Assembly: GCA_004357005.1 (NCBI GenBank)
Contig: SMWH01000040.1
Span: 1-7,265 of the forward strand
Length of the DNA stretch: 7,265 nt
Direction: 5' to 3'
From: Gammaproteobacteria bacterium
GTDB taxonomy: Bacteria > Pseudomonadota > Gammaproteobacteria > SMWH01
The notes under the pieces are model-generated. The model saw only the letters and a list, made by a program, of their open reading frames with translations, searched no databases and had not been told where the DNA came from. Position 1 is the stretch's first letter; every line of letters begins with the position of its first letter. A program made the position numbers and the translations under genes. Shown here piece by piece: positions 1 to 5,358 of the stretch.

Positions 1-345
1 GGCGCCAGGGCCGAGACCGAGGCCAAGGAACAACATCTCCGCCAACTCGCAACAGCCTGCAGCATCCCCTGTTTCAGCCGCGGTCCGGAACGTCTTCAGT
101 GCACCCGGGAAATCGTTCGCCGTCCGGGCACCGCTGCGAAGCTCGCGACCGAGGGCCAACAGCGCTTCCACCGAACCAGCGGCCGCCGCTTCCCTCAACC
201 ACTTGAACCCCCGGGCGGTTCGGCCCGACTCGAGATAGCGTCTCGCCATGGCCACACGCGCGCCGAGGTCGCCACTGCGTGCCGCTTCCCAGAGTGTCGC
301 GTAATCCTGTTCCAACTGAAGCCTCTCTCCGTGTTCAGAATTCAT
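1..345 (-). CDS. Sel1-repeat protein, N-terminal part (runs off left edge)
   Basis: The minus-strand reading frame is open from ATG at 345 to the window edge, giving 115 residues (begins MNSEHGERLQLEQDYATLWE). It is alanine, glycine and leucine rich and shows the helix-turn-helix periodicity of Sel1/TPR-like solenoids. One repeat can be read as GARVAMARRYLESGRTARGF followed by KWLREAAAAGSVEALLALG, and another around FRTAAETGDAAGCCELAEML. There is no signal peptide, so a cytoplasmic protein is expected. Sel1 repeats usually serve as protein-binding scaffolds. The start is supported by an in-frame TGA four codons upstream and a weak Shine-Dalgarno-like GGTGA. It is the last visible gene of the leftward operon. 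The C-terminus is outside the window. From memory, some bacterial proteins fuse Sel1 repeats to a 2OG oxygenase domain, which would fit the neighbour, but this cannot be seen here. Confidence 0.75.
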   Translation of the reverse strand, partial: MNSEHGERLQLEQDYATLWEAARSGDLGARVAMARRYLESGRTARGFKWLREAAAAGSVEALLALGRELRSGARTANDFPGALKTFRTAAETGDAAGCCELAEMLFLGLGLGPGA

Positions 346-440
346 TCGATTGTTTCACCCGCTAATGAACTGAAACTCGATGCCCAGAACTCTACTTCAA
401 ACCTTTTGCCCGCCAATGAACTGGAATACGGCCATTTCAT
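342..440 (-). CDS. Possible 32-residue small ORF bridging the oxygenase and Sel1 genes
   Basis: When the upstream oxygenase frame is restored it ends at TGA 437-439. That stop overlaps an ATG (438-440) opening this 33-codon frame, whose own TGA (342-344) overlaps the Sel1 ATG (343-345). Two successive ATGA overlaps are typical of translational coupling. The peptide begins MKWPYSSSLAGKRF and ends SSFSSLAGETIE, so SSLAG occurs twice, 17 residues apart, matching an 18-bp imperfect direct repeat in the DNA. There is no recognisable domain. The ribosome site is weak, and third codon positions are less GC-rich than in the neighbouring genes, which argues against coding. It may simply be a spacer that happens to stay open. 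Confidence 0.25.
   Translation of the reverse strand: MKWPYSSSLAGKRFEVEFWASSFSSLAGETIE
358..426. repeat. Imperfect direct repeat, 2 x 18 bp, 51 bp apart
   Basis: CCCGCTAATGAACTGAAA at 358-375 recurs as CCCGCCAATGAACTGGAA at 409-426, with 16 of 18 bases identical. The 51-bp period equals 17 codons, so in the minus-strand frame of the small ORF both copies encode SSLAG. The repeat lies between the restored end of the oxygenase gene and the Sel1 start. It could be a relic of a small tandem duplication or two copies of a binding site. It does not resemble a known insertion-sequence end or attachment site. Confidence 0.5.
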
Positions 441-975
441 GGCTCTGCTTTCGCAACGTCGCTCCCAAACCAGACAGACACGGCATACCGCGTTCCCTCG
501 ATGATTTTCTCGACACCGTGATCGAGTTCGCAGCCGTAAAAAAAATGCTCGCCTGTCCCGCGAGAGCTTCAATCTTCATGTCCAGACCAGGCAGCAGGGT
601 GCGGCCACCTTCATAGTCATCGTTCAGATCGAGAATGCACGCACAGGTGATGAAGACCGGGTCATCCCTGTGCAGGTGCTGGGAACTGCCCGCGGGCCAT
701 CTGACAATCCGGGTCAGGTTGGCGTCAGCGCGTGTCTCCCCGAACACCCGGCGAATCACGTCCGCCACCGTCAAACCCACGTCGTCGAGAACGCGTTTGC
801 TGCGGGATGTGAGAGGCAGATCATTGTCGTTGATCGTCACCGTGTCCCGGTACTCCCGCCAGAACCCAGTGAGACCTCCAAATGCGGTCGTCAGATATTC
901 GCGGGCCTCGGGCGTGAGAACCTGTTTTTTCTGGTGGAACCGTTTCCTCTCAGATGAAACGCCAGACTGATTCAC
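437..975 (-). CDS. Prolyl-4-hydroxylase-like Fe(II)/2-oxoglutarate oxygenase, frame disrupted
   Basis: This is a small cytosolic P4Hc-type dioxygenase, expected to hydroxylate a protein or small substrate using O2, 2-oxoglutarate and Fe(II). Read from GTG 975, residues 87-144 carry the family core: the iron-binding HxD is His102-Arg-Asp104, followed by ILDLNDDYEGG (114-124) and a short linker to ASIFF. After Phe146 the uninterrupted frame (stop at 397) gives a non-homologous tail and loses the distal iron His and the 2OG-binding Arg. Shifting frame at the run of eight A on the plus strand (538-545) restores a perfect family ending, YGCELDHGVEKIIEGTRYAV then SVWFG, stop at 437. HGV supplies the third iron ligand and GTRY the 2OG Arg. 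Restored length is about 179 residues. GTG 975 is the first possible start after an in-frame TGA; no clear ribosome site is visible. It begins 8 nt after the EF-hand gene. Substrate unknown. The family call is strong; whether the gene is truly broken or mis-sequenced is open. Confidence 0.85.
538..545 (-). other. Frameshift site: homopolymer of eight T (minus strand) in the oxygenase gene
   Basis: The minus strand reads GCATTTTTTTTACGGC here. Nine T would give SIFFYGCELDHGVE in one frame, and six would give SIFYGCELDHGVE. The observed eight leave the downstream, clearly conserved sequence out of frame. A one-base contraction is the simplest explanation. It may be a sequencing or assembly error, a true mutation, or slippage-based phase variation. 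Confidence 0.8.
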
Positions 976-983
976 CGTGGTGA

Positions 984-1241
984 CTAGTCATTGTCGTCGG
1001 CCACGAATTCCCACCAGCAACTTTCCCACCAGATAATGAACTCATCAAAATCGATGTAGCCGTTGGAATCGGCGTCGATCAATTCGAAACCTACTTTTGC
1101 TTCCTGGTCCGTGCTTCTCGGCGCAATGACCTTGAGAAGTTTCGTGAATTCCTCCAGATCAATGTGCGCATTGTGGTCTTCATCGAAAAAATCGAAGTTT
1201 TCCCGGATCGATGCAATCCGGTCGGGATCAAGCTTTTTCAT
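984..1241 (-). CDS. Small EF-hand calcium-binding protein with Trp-rich tail
   Basis: This 85-residue acidic protein has two EF-hands. Loop 1 is DEDHNAHIDLEE (residues 20-31), with the ligand positions intact but Ala instead of the usual Gly at loop position 6. Loop 2 is DADSNGYIDFDE (56-67), fully canonical. The flanking segments (RIASIRENFDFF, FTKLLKVIA, EAKVGFELI, FIIWWESCWWEF) fit the E and F helices. This is a calmodulin-like pair fold that should bind Ca2+. There is no signal peptide, so it is probably a cytosolic Ca2+ sensor or buffer. The C-terminus is odd: WWESCWWEFVADDND has four Trp and one Cys within seven residues. I prefer ATG 1241 because of the GGGG six nt upstream. A TTG at 1274 would add 11 residues and overlap the alaX end. 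The gene lies 22 nt after alaX and 8 nt before the oxygenase. Partner unknown. Confidence 0.85.
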   Translation of the reverse strand: MKKLDPDRIASIRENFDFFDEDHNAHIDLEEFTKLLKVIAPRSTDQEAKVGFELIDADSNGYIDFDEFIIWWESCWWEFVADDND

Positions 1242-1247
1242 CAATGT

Positions 1248-1251
1248 CCCC
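1248..1251 (-). promoter_or_regulatory. Ribosome binding site deciding the EF-hand start
   Basis: On the minus strand, AGGAACCAGGGGACATTG directly precedes ATG 1241. The GGGG is 6 nt from the ATG, a good Shine-Dalgarno distance. This favours ATG 1241 over the upstream TTG at 1274. Confidence 0.5.
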
Positions 1252-1263
1252 TGGTTCCTTTCG

Positions 1264-1977
1264 TCATTCGTCAAATACTACGGTCACACGCCGGTTGTGG
1301 CGACCCTTCTTTTCTATTTTTGCCACCCGTATCGGCCCGATTTCGCCGGTCGATGCCACATGGGTCCCGCCACAGGGCTGAATATCCAGGCCATCAAACT
1401 CCACCAAACGGACCCGACCCAGGCCTCTGGGCGGCTGGACGGACAGCGTTTTGACGAGTTCAGGATGGGCATCCAGTTCCTCATCAGTGATCCAGCGGAA
1501 TGAACGGTCTCGATTCTGTCGGATCAGCTGGTTGAGCCGGGTACCGACGTCTTCCTTGTCCAGCGTCTCCTGCAAGTCGAAGTCCAGCCGTCCACGACCA
1601 TCATGCACCTGTCCGCCGGTCACGCCCGCGTCAATCACCGCGCACATCAGATGCAGGCAACTGTGCATTCGCATGAGCCGGTAACGCCGGTCCCAGTCCA
1701 GCACAGCGGTGACGGTCTGGCCAGGCTCAATTCCGGGGCCGGGGGCACCGGGCCCGGGGATGTGCATGACCTCCCCGCTTTCCCGGTCACGCCGGGTATC
1801 GGTCACGGCAATACTTTCACCACCCGGAAGCCGGAGCACGCCCGTATCACCGGGCTGCCCGCCACCCGCCGCATAAAACACGGTCCGGTCGAGGACGATA
1901 CCGCTCTCGTCAACGGATACGACCCGCGCCTCACAGGTCTTGAGATAGGGATCTGTCTGGTAAAGCTCTTCTGCCAT
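1264..1977 (-). CDS. AlaX-type alanyl-tRNA editing hydrolase
   Basis: This is a free-standing relative of the AlaRS editing domain, predicted to deacylate mischarged Ser-tRNA(Ala) or Gly-tRNA(Ala) in the cytoplasm (family knowledge). Taking ATG 1977, the protein has 237 residues. It opens with the N-terminal beta domain containing the glycine motif YAAGGGQPGDTG (35-46). The metal-dependent editing domain follows, with zinc ligands HSCLH (His105, His109) and CGGTH (Cys202, His206). A Gly motif plus this length fits the mid-size AlaX-M group; it lacks the long C-terminal extension of AlaX-L and any aminoacylation domain. GTG 2004 is a possible earlier start, adding nine residues (VIKSPGSRS), but ATG 1977 has GGGAG at a usable distance and begins at the expected family N-terminus. 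It appears to head the leftward operon and is divergent from rsmJ. Confidence 0.9.
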   Translation of the reverse strand: MAEELYQTDPYLKTCEARVVSVDESGIVLDRTVFYAAGGGQPGDTGVLRLPGGESIAVTDTRRDRESGEVMHIPGPGAPGPGIEPGQTVTAVLDWDRRYRLMRMHSCLHLMCAVIDAGVTGGQVHDGRGRLDFDLQETLDKEDVGTRLNQLIRQNRDRSFRWITDEELDAHPELVKTLSVQPPRGLGRVRLVEFDGLDIQPCGGTHVASTGEIGPIRVAKIEKKGRHNRRVTVVFDE

Positions 1978-2073
1978 GCTTCGGCTCCCGGGCGATTTTA
2001 TCACCGTACCGGCACTGGCTTGTCTGACATGCCGCGCAAACCTCGCGGCTGACGCGACGAGTACAATCCCGCC
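1978..2073. promoter_or_regulatory. Divergent intergenic region between alaX and rsmJ
   Basis: This 96-nt gap must hold the promoters for both the leftward alaX operon and the rightward rsmJ-rsmE genes. Rightward, TACAAT at 2062-2067 is a good -10 match but has no TTGACA-like -35 at the usual spacing. Leftward, the AT-rich GTGATAAAAT (complement of 1995-2004) could supply a -10, which would exclude GTG 2004 as the alaX start. No operator or riboswitch is recognisable. Confidence 0.4.
2062..2067 (+). promoter_or_regulatory. Candidate -10 element very close to the rsmJ start
   Basis: TACAAT differs from the sigma-70 consensus TATAAT at one base. It ends 6 nt before the rsmJ ATG, so transcription would begin at or next to the start codon, giving a leaderless mRNA. 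This agrees with the absence of a Shine-Dalgarno sequence before that ATG. The -35 region is poor, so the call is tentative. Confidence 0.3.
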
Positions 2074-2811
2074 ATGCCCGCAGCCCCCTCAACGGCGCCG
2101 GTCACCGTACGGCTGGAAAAAACCGCCAATTCCGCACTCTCGGAACTGGCGGAGCAGACCCGGCAACGCCTCGGACAGCGTTGCCAGGACAGTGCCGACT
2201 GGACCCTGTTATTTGATGAACTGGGGGTGGAGTTGCTGGGCGGCGCGGACGCGCCCGGCCACGGGGTGCGGGCTGCCACCCGGCGACTCTCGCGGGTCAG
2301 CCCACGGCAACCCTTCGCCCGGGCGTTGGGACGGCAACCCAGACGAATTGTCGATGCTACGGCGGGCCTGGGCGAAGACGCGCTGATGATGTTCGCGCTT
2401 GGTCACGAAGTCCTGGTGATCGAACGGTCCCCCGTTGCCTGCGCGCTGCTGGAGGGCGCGGCTCTTCTGGGACGATTCCCCTTCCCGGTACTGTTCGGTG
2501 ACGCCCGGGAACTGCTGGGGAAACTCGAACCGGAAGTTGTCTATCTGGATCCCATGTTCCCGTCAAAGCGACGCAGTTCCGCTTTGCCGCCCAAAGGTCC
2601 CAGATACCTGGCCGCGGTCGTCGGGCCGGACGCCGATGCGGAGCAATTGCTCACGGTCGCACAACAGGTAGCGACTGACCGTGTCGTTGTGAAACGCCCG
2701 GACCACGCACCGAGTCTGACACCGGCGCCCCGCAGCCGCCACGAAGGCAAGCTGGTTCGTTACGATGTATATGCTCCTGTCGCGCCCACGGAATACGAGC
2801 AAACTTCATGA
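2074..2811 (+). CDS. rsmJ: 16S rRNA (guanine(1516)-N(2))-methyltransferase RsmJ
   Basis: This SAM-dependent enzyme makes m2G1516 in 16S rRNA of the small ribosomal subunit. The 245-residue protein carries the hallmarks of the YhiQ/RsmJ family: SAM-binding motif I VDATAGLGEDA (93-103), an acidic residue after the second strand (VLVIERSPV, 114-121), the catalytic-region motif VVYLDPMFPSK (155-165), LVGP-like AVVGPDADAEQLL, and near the end RVVVKRPDHAP (203-213). These match the E. coli protein as I remember it (DATAGLGRDA, VVYLDPMFP, KRVVVKRPD). The length is typical, and ATG 2074 is the only sensible start although no ribosome site precedes it. The first 20 residues are poorly conserved. Its TGA overlaps the rsmE ATG as ATGA, so the two rRNA methyltransferases are probably translationally coupled. 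Confidence 0.93.
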   Translation: MPAAPSTAPVTVRLEKTANSALSELAEQTRQRLGQRCQDSADWTLLFDELGVELLGGADAPGHGVRAATRRLSRVSPRQPFARALGRQPRRIVDATAGLGEDALMMFALGHEVLVIERSPVACALLEGAALLGRFPFPVLFGDARELLGKLEPEVVYLDPMFPSKRRSSALPPKGPRYLAAVVGPDADAEQLLTVAQQVATDRVVVKRPDHAPSLTPAPRSRHEGKLVRYDVYAPVAPTEYEQTS

Positions 2812-3529
2812 ACGACGCCTGGTTCCACGCGCCTGAACTGACTGAGGATTGTCAGACCCTGGAGCGCCAGGAACACGAAGCACGCCACGCTCTCAAGGTG
2901 CGGCGCTTCAGCACCGGCGACCATATCGTGGTGTTCAACGGTCGTGGCGACTGGGCGGAAACGGTATTGAAAAACGAAAACGGCGATCTGGAGATTGTCG
3001 GTACGCACAAAACAACCCCGTTGCAACCACGCCTGCATCTTGCTGTCACACTGCCCAAAGGGGAGCGTTTCGGGGTCCTGCTCAGCATGGTCACGCAACT
3101 GGGAATCTCCAGTTTCATACCGCTGGATTGCAGGCACAGCGTCGTGCATCCGGTCGAGCTTCACGGCGTGAGGGACAGGCGAATACTCGTGGAGACTTGC
3201 AAACAAAGCCGCAACCCCTGGCTGCCGGCCTGGGAAGAGCCATCGACGCCTGGCACGCTGGAATCCCGGGGCAAAATCCTGTTCGCGCACTCCGGGGGCG
3301 CGTCGCCTGCGGCATCGGTGGATGACCGGGCAAACGAACTGACGTTGCTGGTGGGCCCCGAGGGCGGGTTTTCCCGGGCGGAAACCACGGAATTCGAGGA
3401 TCGGGGGCCACGGCCCTGTCATTGGGTTCCAATATCCTGCGAATCGAAACCGCCGCCGTCGCCATGGTGGCCGGTGTGCGACTTCTGAACGCGCGTGCTG
3501 TGAACTCTCCGGCCAAATCGCTATCCTAG
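2808..3529 (+). CDS. rsmE: 16S rRNA (uracil(1498)-N(3))-methyltransferase RsmE, frame disrupted near the C-terminus
   Basis: RsmE is a SPOUT (trefoil-knot) methyltransferase that forms m3U1498 of 16S rRNA. The N-terminal PUA-like domain includes HALKVRRFSTGDHIVVFNG (27-45), followed by TLPKGERFGVLLSMVTQLGI (81-100), then CKQSRNPWLPAW and the knot motif LLVGPEGGFSRAE (180-192). In the uninterrupted frame the ORF stops at 3486-3488 with a proline- and tryptophan-rich tail unlike the family. Adding one G at the run of five G (3403-3407) restores ATALSLGSNILRIETAAVA, the conserved SLGxxILRxETA segment that completes the knot and SAM pocket, with a stop at TAG 3527-3529. The restored length is about 240 residues, the usual size. 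Without the correction the last SAM-binding elements are lost and the enzyme should be inactive. It is coupled to rsmJ by an ATGA overlap. The mltD-like gene starts 43 nt after the restored stop. Confidence 0.9.
3403..3407 (+). other. Frameshift site: run of five G in rsmE
   Basis: The sequence GATCGGGGGCCACG reads D-R-G-P-R in the rsmE frame. Six G would give D-R-G-A-T and continue into the conserved SLGSNILRIETAAVA. The displacement is one missing base, the same direction and sequence context (homopolymer contraction) as in the oxygenase gene. Confidence 0.85.
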
Positions 3530-3572
3530 ACTTCTGAATAACCCCGGCCCGCGAAAGGACCTGATACCCGCC

Positions 3573-5024
3573 ATGGAAAGCCTGCGATTCCCGCTGTTGA
3601 TTGCTGCCGCCCTCACCCTGGCTACGGCGTGCAACACCGCCGCGACGGTCAAGGAACCGGAACCCGACGATACCGGGAAGATAACCGCGCTTTATTCCGG
3701 GCTCGACACACGAGTACAAAGTTACGAGGCGTTGTTGCAACAGTTCGCGGCGGAACCCGAAACCGTGGATCTCACACAATTCTCCGCGATACTGGACGGA
3801 ATTCACGCTGACGCCGACGAATGCGGTGCGTTTTCCGACTGCGACACCGCGCGTTTCACCCACGCCTACCATGACCTGCTCAACCAGCAGACCGACATGC
3901 TTTTTGGGTACATGAGCGAAGACACGCTGACACCCGCGACCGATGAATCTCTCACGAGCACGGATGTGATCGCAACGAGAGACCTGCCGGAAATGAACCG
4001 CACCCTGACCCTGCTGCGAGGCACGGAGTTCAGCGACGTCATCCCCATGAACCGTTATGTGAAAGCTGCGATGGATGACTGGCTTACCTGGCGGCGCCCG
4101 CAGCTCATGGAAGCCTGGGAGAACTATCAATTCCTCAAACCGCTGGTGCTGCCGCCCTACGAAGAAGCGGGACTCCCGGAGGCCCTGGTCTTCGCCGTGA
4201 TCGCGAAGGAATCCCTTGGCCGTGTGCATTCCACCTCCCGTGCCGGTGCGCGCGGACCTTTCCAGTTCATGCGAGCCACGGGCCGCCGCTATGGGCTGAC
4301 GACCGATGATGGCTTCGACATGCGGCTGGACGCGGCGGCGGCGGCCATGGCCAGCGTGGCTTACCTCAACGATCAACTCGAGGTCTTCAACAACAACATG
4401 GAACTGGCCCTGGCCGCCTACAACGGCGGCGAGAACCGGGTGCGGCGCCTGTATCAACGATCGGGCCGGGCCAGTTTCTGGGATACAGATATTCTCTACG
4501 CGCTGCCGCGGGAAACCCGGGACTACGTACCATTGGTGATGGGCGCCGCCTGGCTGTATTTGCACCCGGAAGATTACAACCTCGAGTTCCCCGTTTACGA
4601 AAACGTGCACGGCAGCCTGGTTTTGCCGGTGGAAATGTCGCTGAGCGAGATCACGGTGTGTCTCGGGCAGGTATACAACCGCAACGGATGGTTCAGAACA
4701 CTGCGCAATCTCAACCCGCGCATCGAAGCCACCGACAGAATCGAAGCCGGCACGCGCCTGGTGATTCCGGAAATACTGGTACCCGTATTCGAAGAACGAT
4801 GTCACGACCAGGAACTGCTGGCCCGGGCTGAAGAATTGCACGCGGCAAACTACCCCGATGGCTCCGAGATGGAGATTTACACCGTACAGAGCGGCGATAC
4901 CATGAGCCAGATAGCCCGGCGGCATCGCTGCACGAGCATCGGCGAACTGGCCGCCCTCAACAACATCCGGCCGCCCCGCTACATGATCCGTGCGGGCCAG
5001 AACCTCAAGGTCCCCGCCTGCTGA
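3573..5024 (+). CDS. MltD-like membrane-bound lytic murein transglycosylase, lipoprotein with SLT and LysM domains
   Basis: This enzyme cleaves the MurNAc-GlcNAc glycosidic bond of peptidoglycan, forming 1,6-anhydro ends; it acts in the periplasm. The 483-residue protein has a lipoprotein signal (MESLRFPLLIAAALTLATAC) with lipidated Cys20. Asn at +2 rather than Asp suggests outer-membrane sorting. A helical region (35-195) precedes the SLT domain (about 200-330). The catalytic Glu213 is in VIAKESLGRV, followed by SRAGARGPFQFMRATGRRYG (222-241), ALAAYNGGENRV (279-290) and LPRETRDYVPLV (311-322). The C-terminus has a degenerate LysM-like unit (about 345-400, RNLNPRIEATDRIEAGTRLV) and a good LysM (435-480, YTVQSGDTMSQIARR). 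Six cysteines besides Cys20 could form disulfides. AAGGA-type ribosome site at 3555-3559 is rather far (13 nt) from ATG, but the signal peptide fixes the start. Domain order and length match MltD (E. coli, about 450 residues); orthology itself is inferred. Confidence 0.9.
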   Translation: MESLRFPLLIAAALTLATACNTAATVKEPEPDDTGKITALYSGLDTRVQSYEALLQQFAAEPETVDLTQFSAILDGIHADADECGAFSDCDTARFTHAYHDLLNQQTDMLFGYMSEDTLTPATDESLTSTDVIATRDLPEMNRTLTLLRGTEFSDVIPMNRYVKAAMDDWLTWRRPQLMEAWENYQFLKPLVLPPYEEAGLPEALVFAVIAKESLGRVHSTSRAGARGPFQFMRATGRRYGLTTDDGFDMRLDAAAAAMASVAYLNDQLEVFNNNMELALAAYNGGENRVRRLYQRSGRASFWDTDILYALPRETRDYVPLVMGAAWLYLHPEDYNLEFPVYENVHGSLVLPVEMSLSEITVCLGQVYNRNGWFRTLRNLNPRIEATDRIEAGTRLVIPEILVPVFEERCHDQELLARAEELHAANYPDGSEMEIYTVQSGDTMSQIARRHRCTSIGELAALNNIRPPRYMIRAGQNLKVPAC

Positions 5025-5072
5025 CGCACGCTACCTGCGCCGCGTAGCCGGTTCGCCTGGAAAGACCTGCGA

Positions 5073-5093
5073 GCGGCCCGGAGACCGGGCCGC
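5073..5093 (+). terminator. GC-rich hairpin downstream of the transglycosylase gene
   Basis: GCGGCCCGG, loop AGA, CCGGGCCGC form a perfect 9-bp stem, 48 nt after the stop codon. No T-run follows, so it is not a classical intrinsic terminator. It could stabilise the mRNA 3' end or assist termination. A second stem, GCCGTGC (5102-5108) with GCACGGC (5121-5127), lies just downstream with an 12-nt loop and also lacks a U-tract. Confidence 0.4.
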
Positions 5094-5358
5094 CGGCAGG
5101 CGCCGTGCCGGGGGTGCGTAGCACGGCTTGTGAGCGTTGGGCGCATGGGCGCTTTGCGAAATACAGGACCGCCGCAACGGCTGCACAGGTTGGAGCTCAG
5201 TGGCCAGCGTGTCTTGTTCTTCTTGTTCTGTTTTGTTGCTGTGAGCCGTGCACCAGACCGTCATGACAACGTGTCAAACTTCAGCGGGAAACTTACCGGA
5301 ATCGCAGCAAGTTTTGCGGGGCATTTTGTGCCGAAATTGATTTTTCGATAACAAGATC

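Noticed and set aside
397..436. C-terminal extension of the oxygenase in the unbroken frame, ending FQFIGGQKV
   Set aside because: The conserved DHGVEK...EGTRYAV ending is found in the other frame with its own stop at 437, so the residues after Phe146 in this frame are out-of-frame translation.
342..572. A 76-codon minus-strand frame covering the oxygenase end
   Set aside because: Its first part is the third, non-homologous frame across the oxygenase C-terminus (Arg-rich). Only the last 32 codons, from ATG 440, are considered as a possible small ORF.
1242..1274. TTG 1274 as start of the EF-hand protein
   Set aside because: It would overlap the alaX end and add 11 residues with no structural role, while ATG 1241 has a GGGG six nt upstream.
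2760..4925. A 721-codon open frame on the minus strand opposite rsmE and the transglycosylase gene
   Set aside because: The plus-strand genes there have clear family motifs. The antisense protein is His-, Arg- and Gly-rich without recognisable domains, as expected when a GC-rich codon bias removes stops from the complementary frame.
5205..5240. T-rich tract as a U-tract of the transglycosylase terminator
   Set aside because: It begins about 80 nt after the second hairpin (5102-5127), too far for intrinsic termination, and is interrupted by G and C.
5130..5351. A 73-codon plus-strand frame in the intergenic region (contains RVLFFLFCFVAV)
   Set aside because: The hydrophobic patch comes from the T-rich stretch. 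There is no ribosome site, no family resemblance and no link to the next gene.
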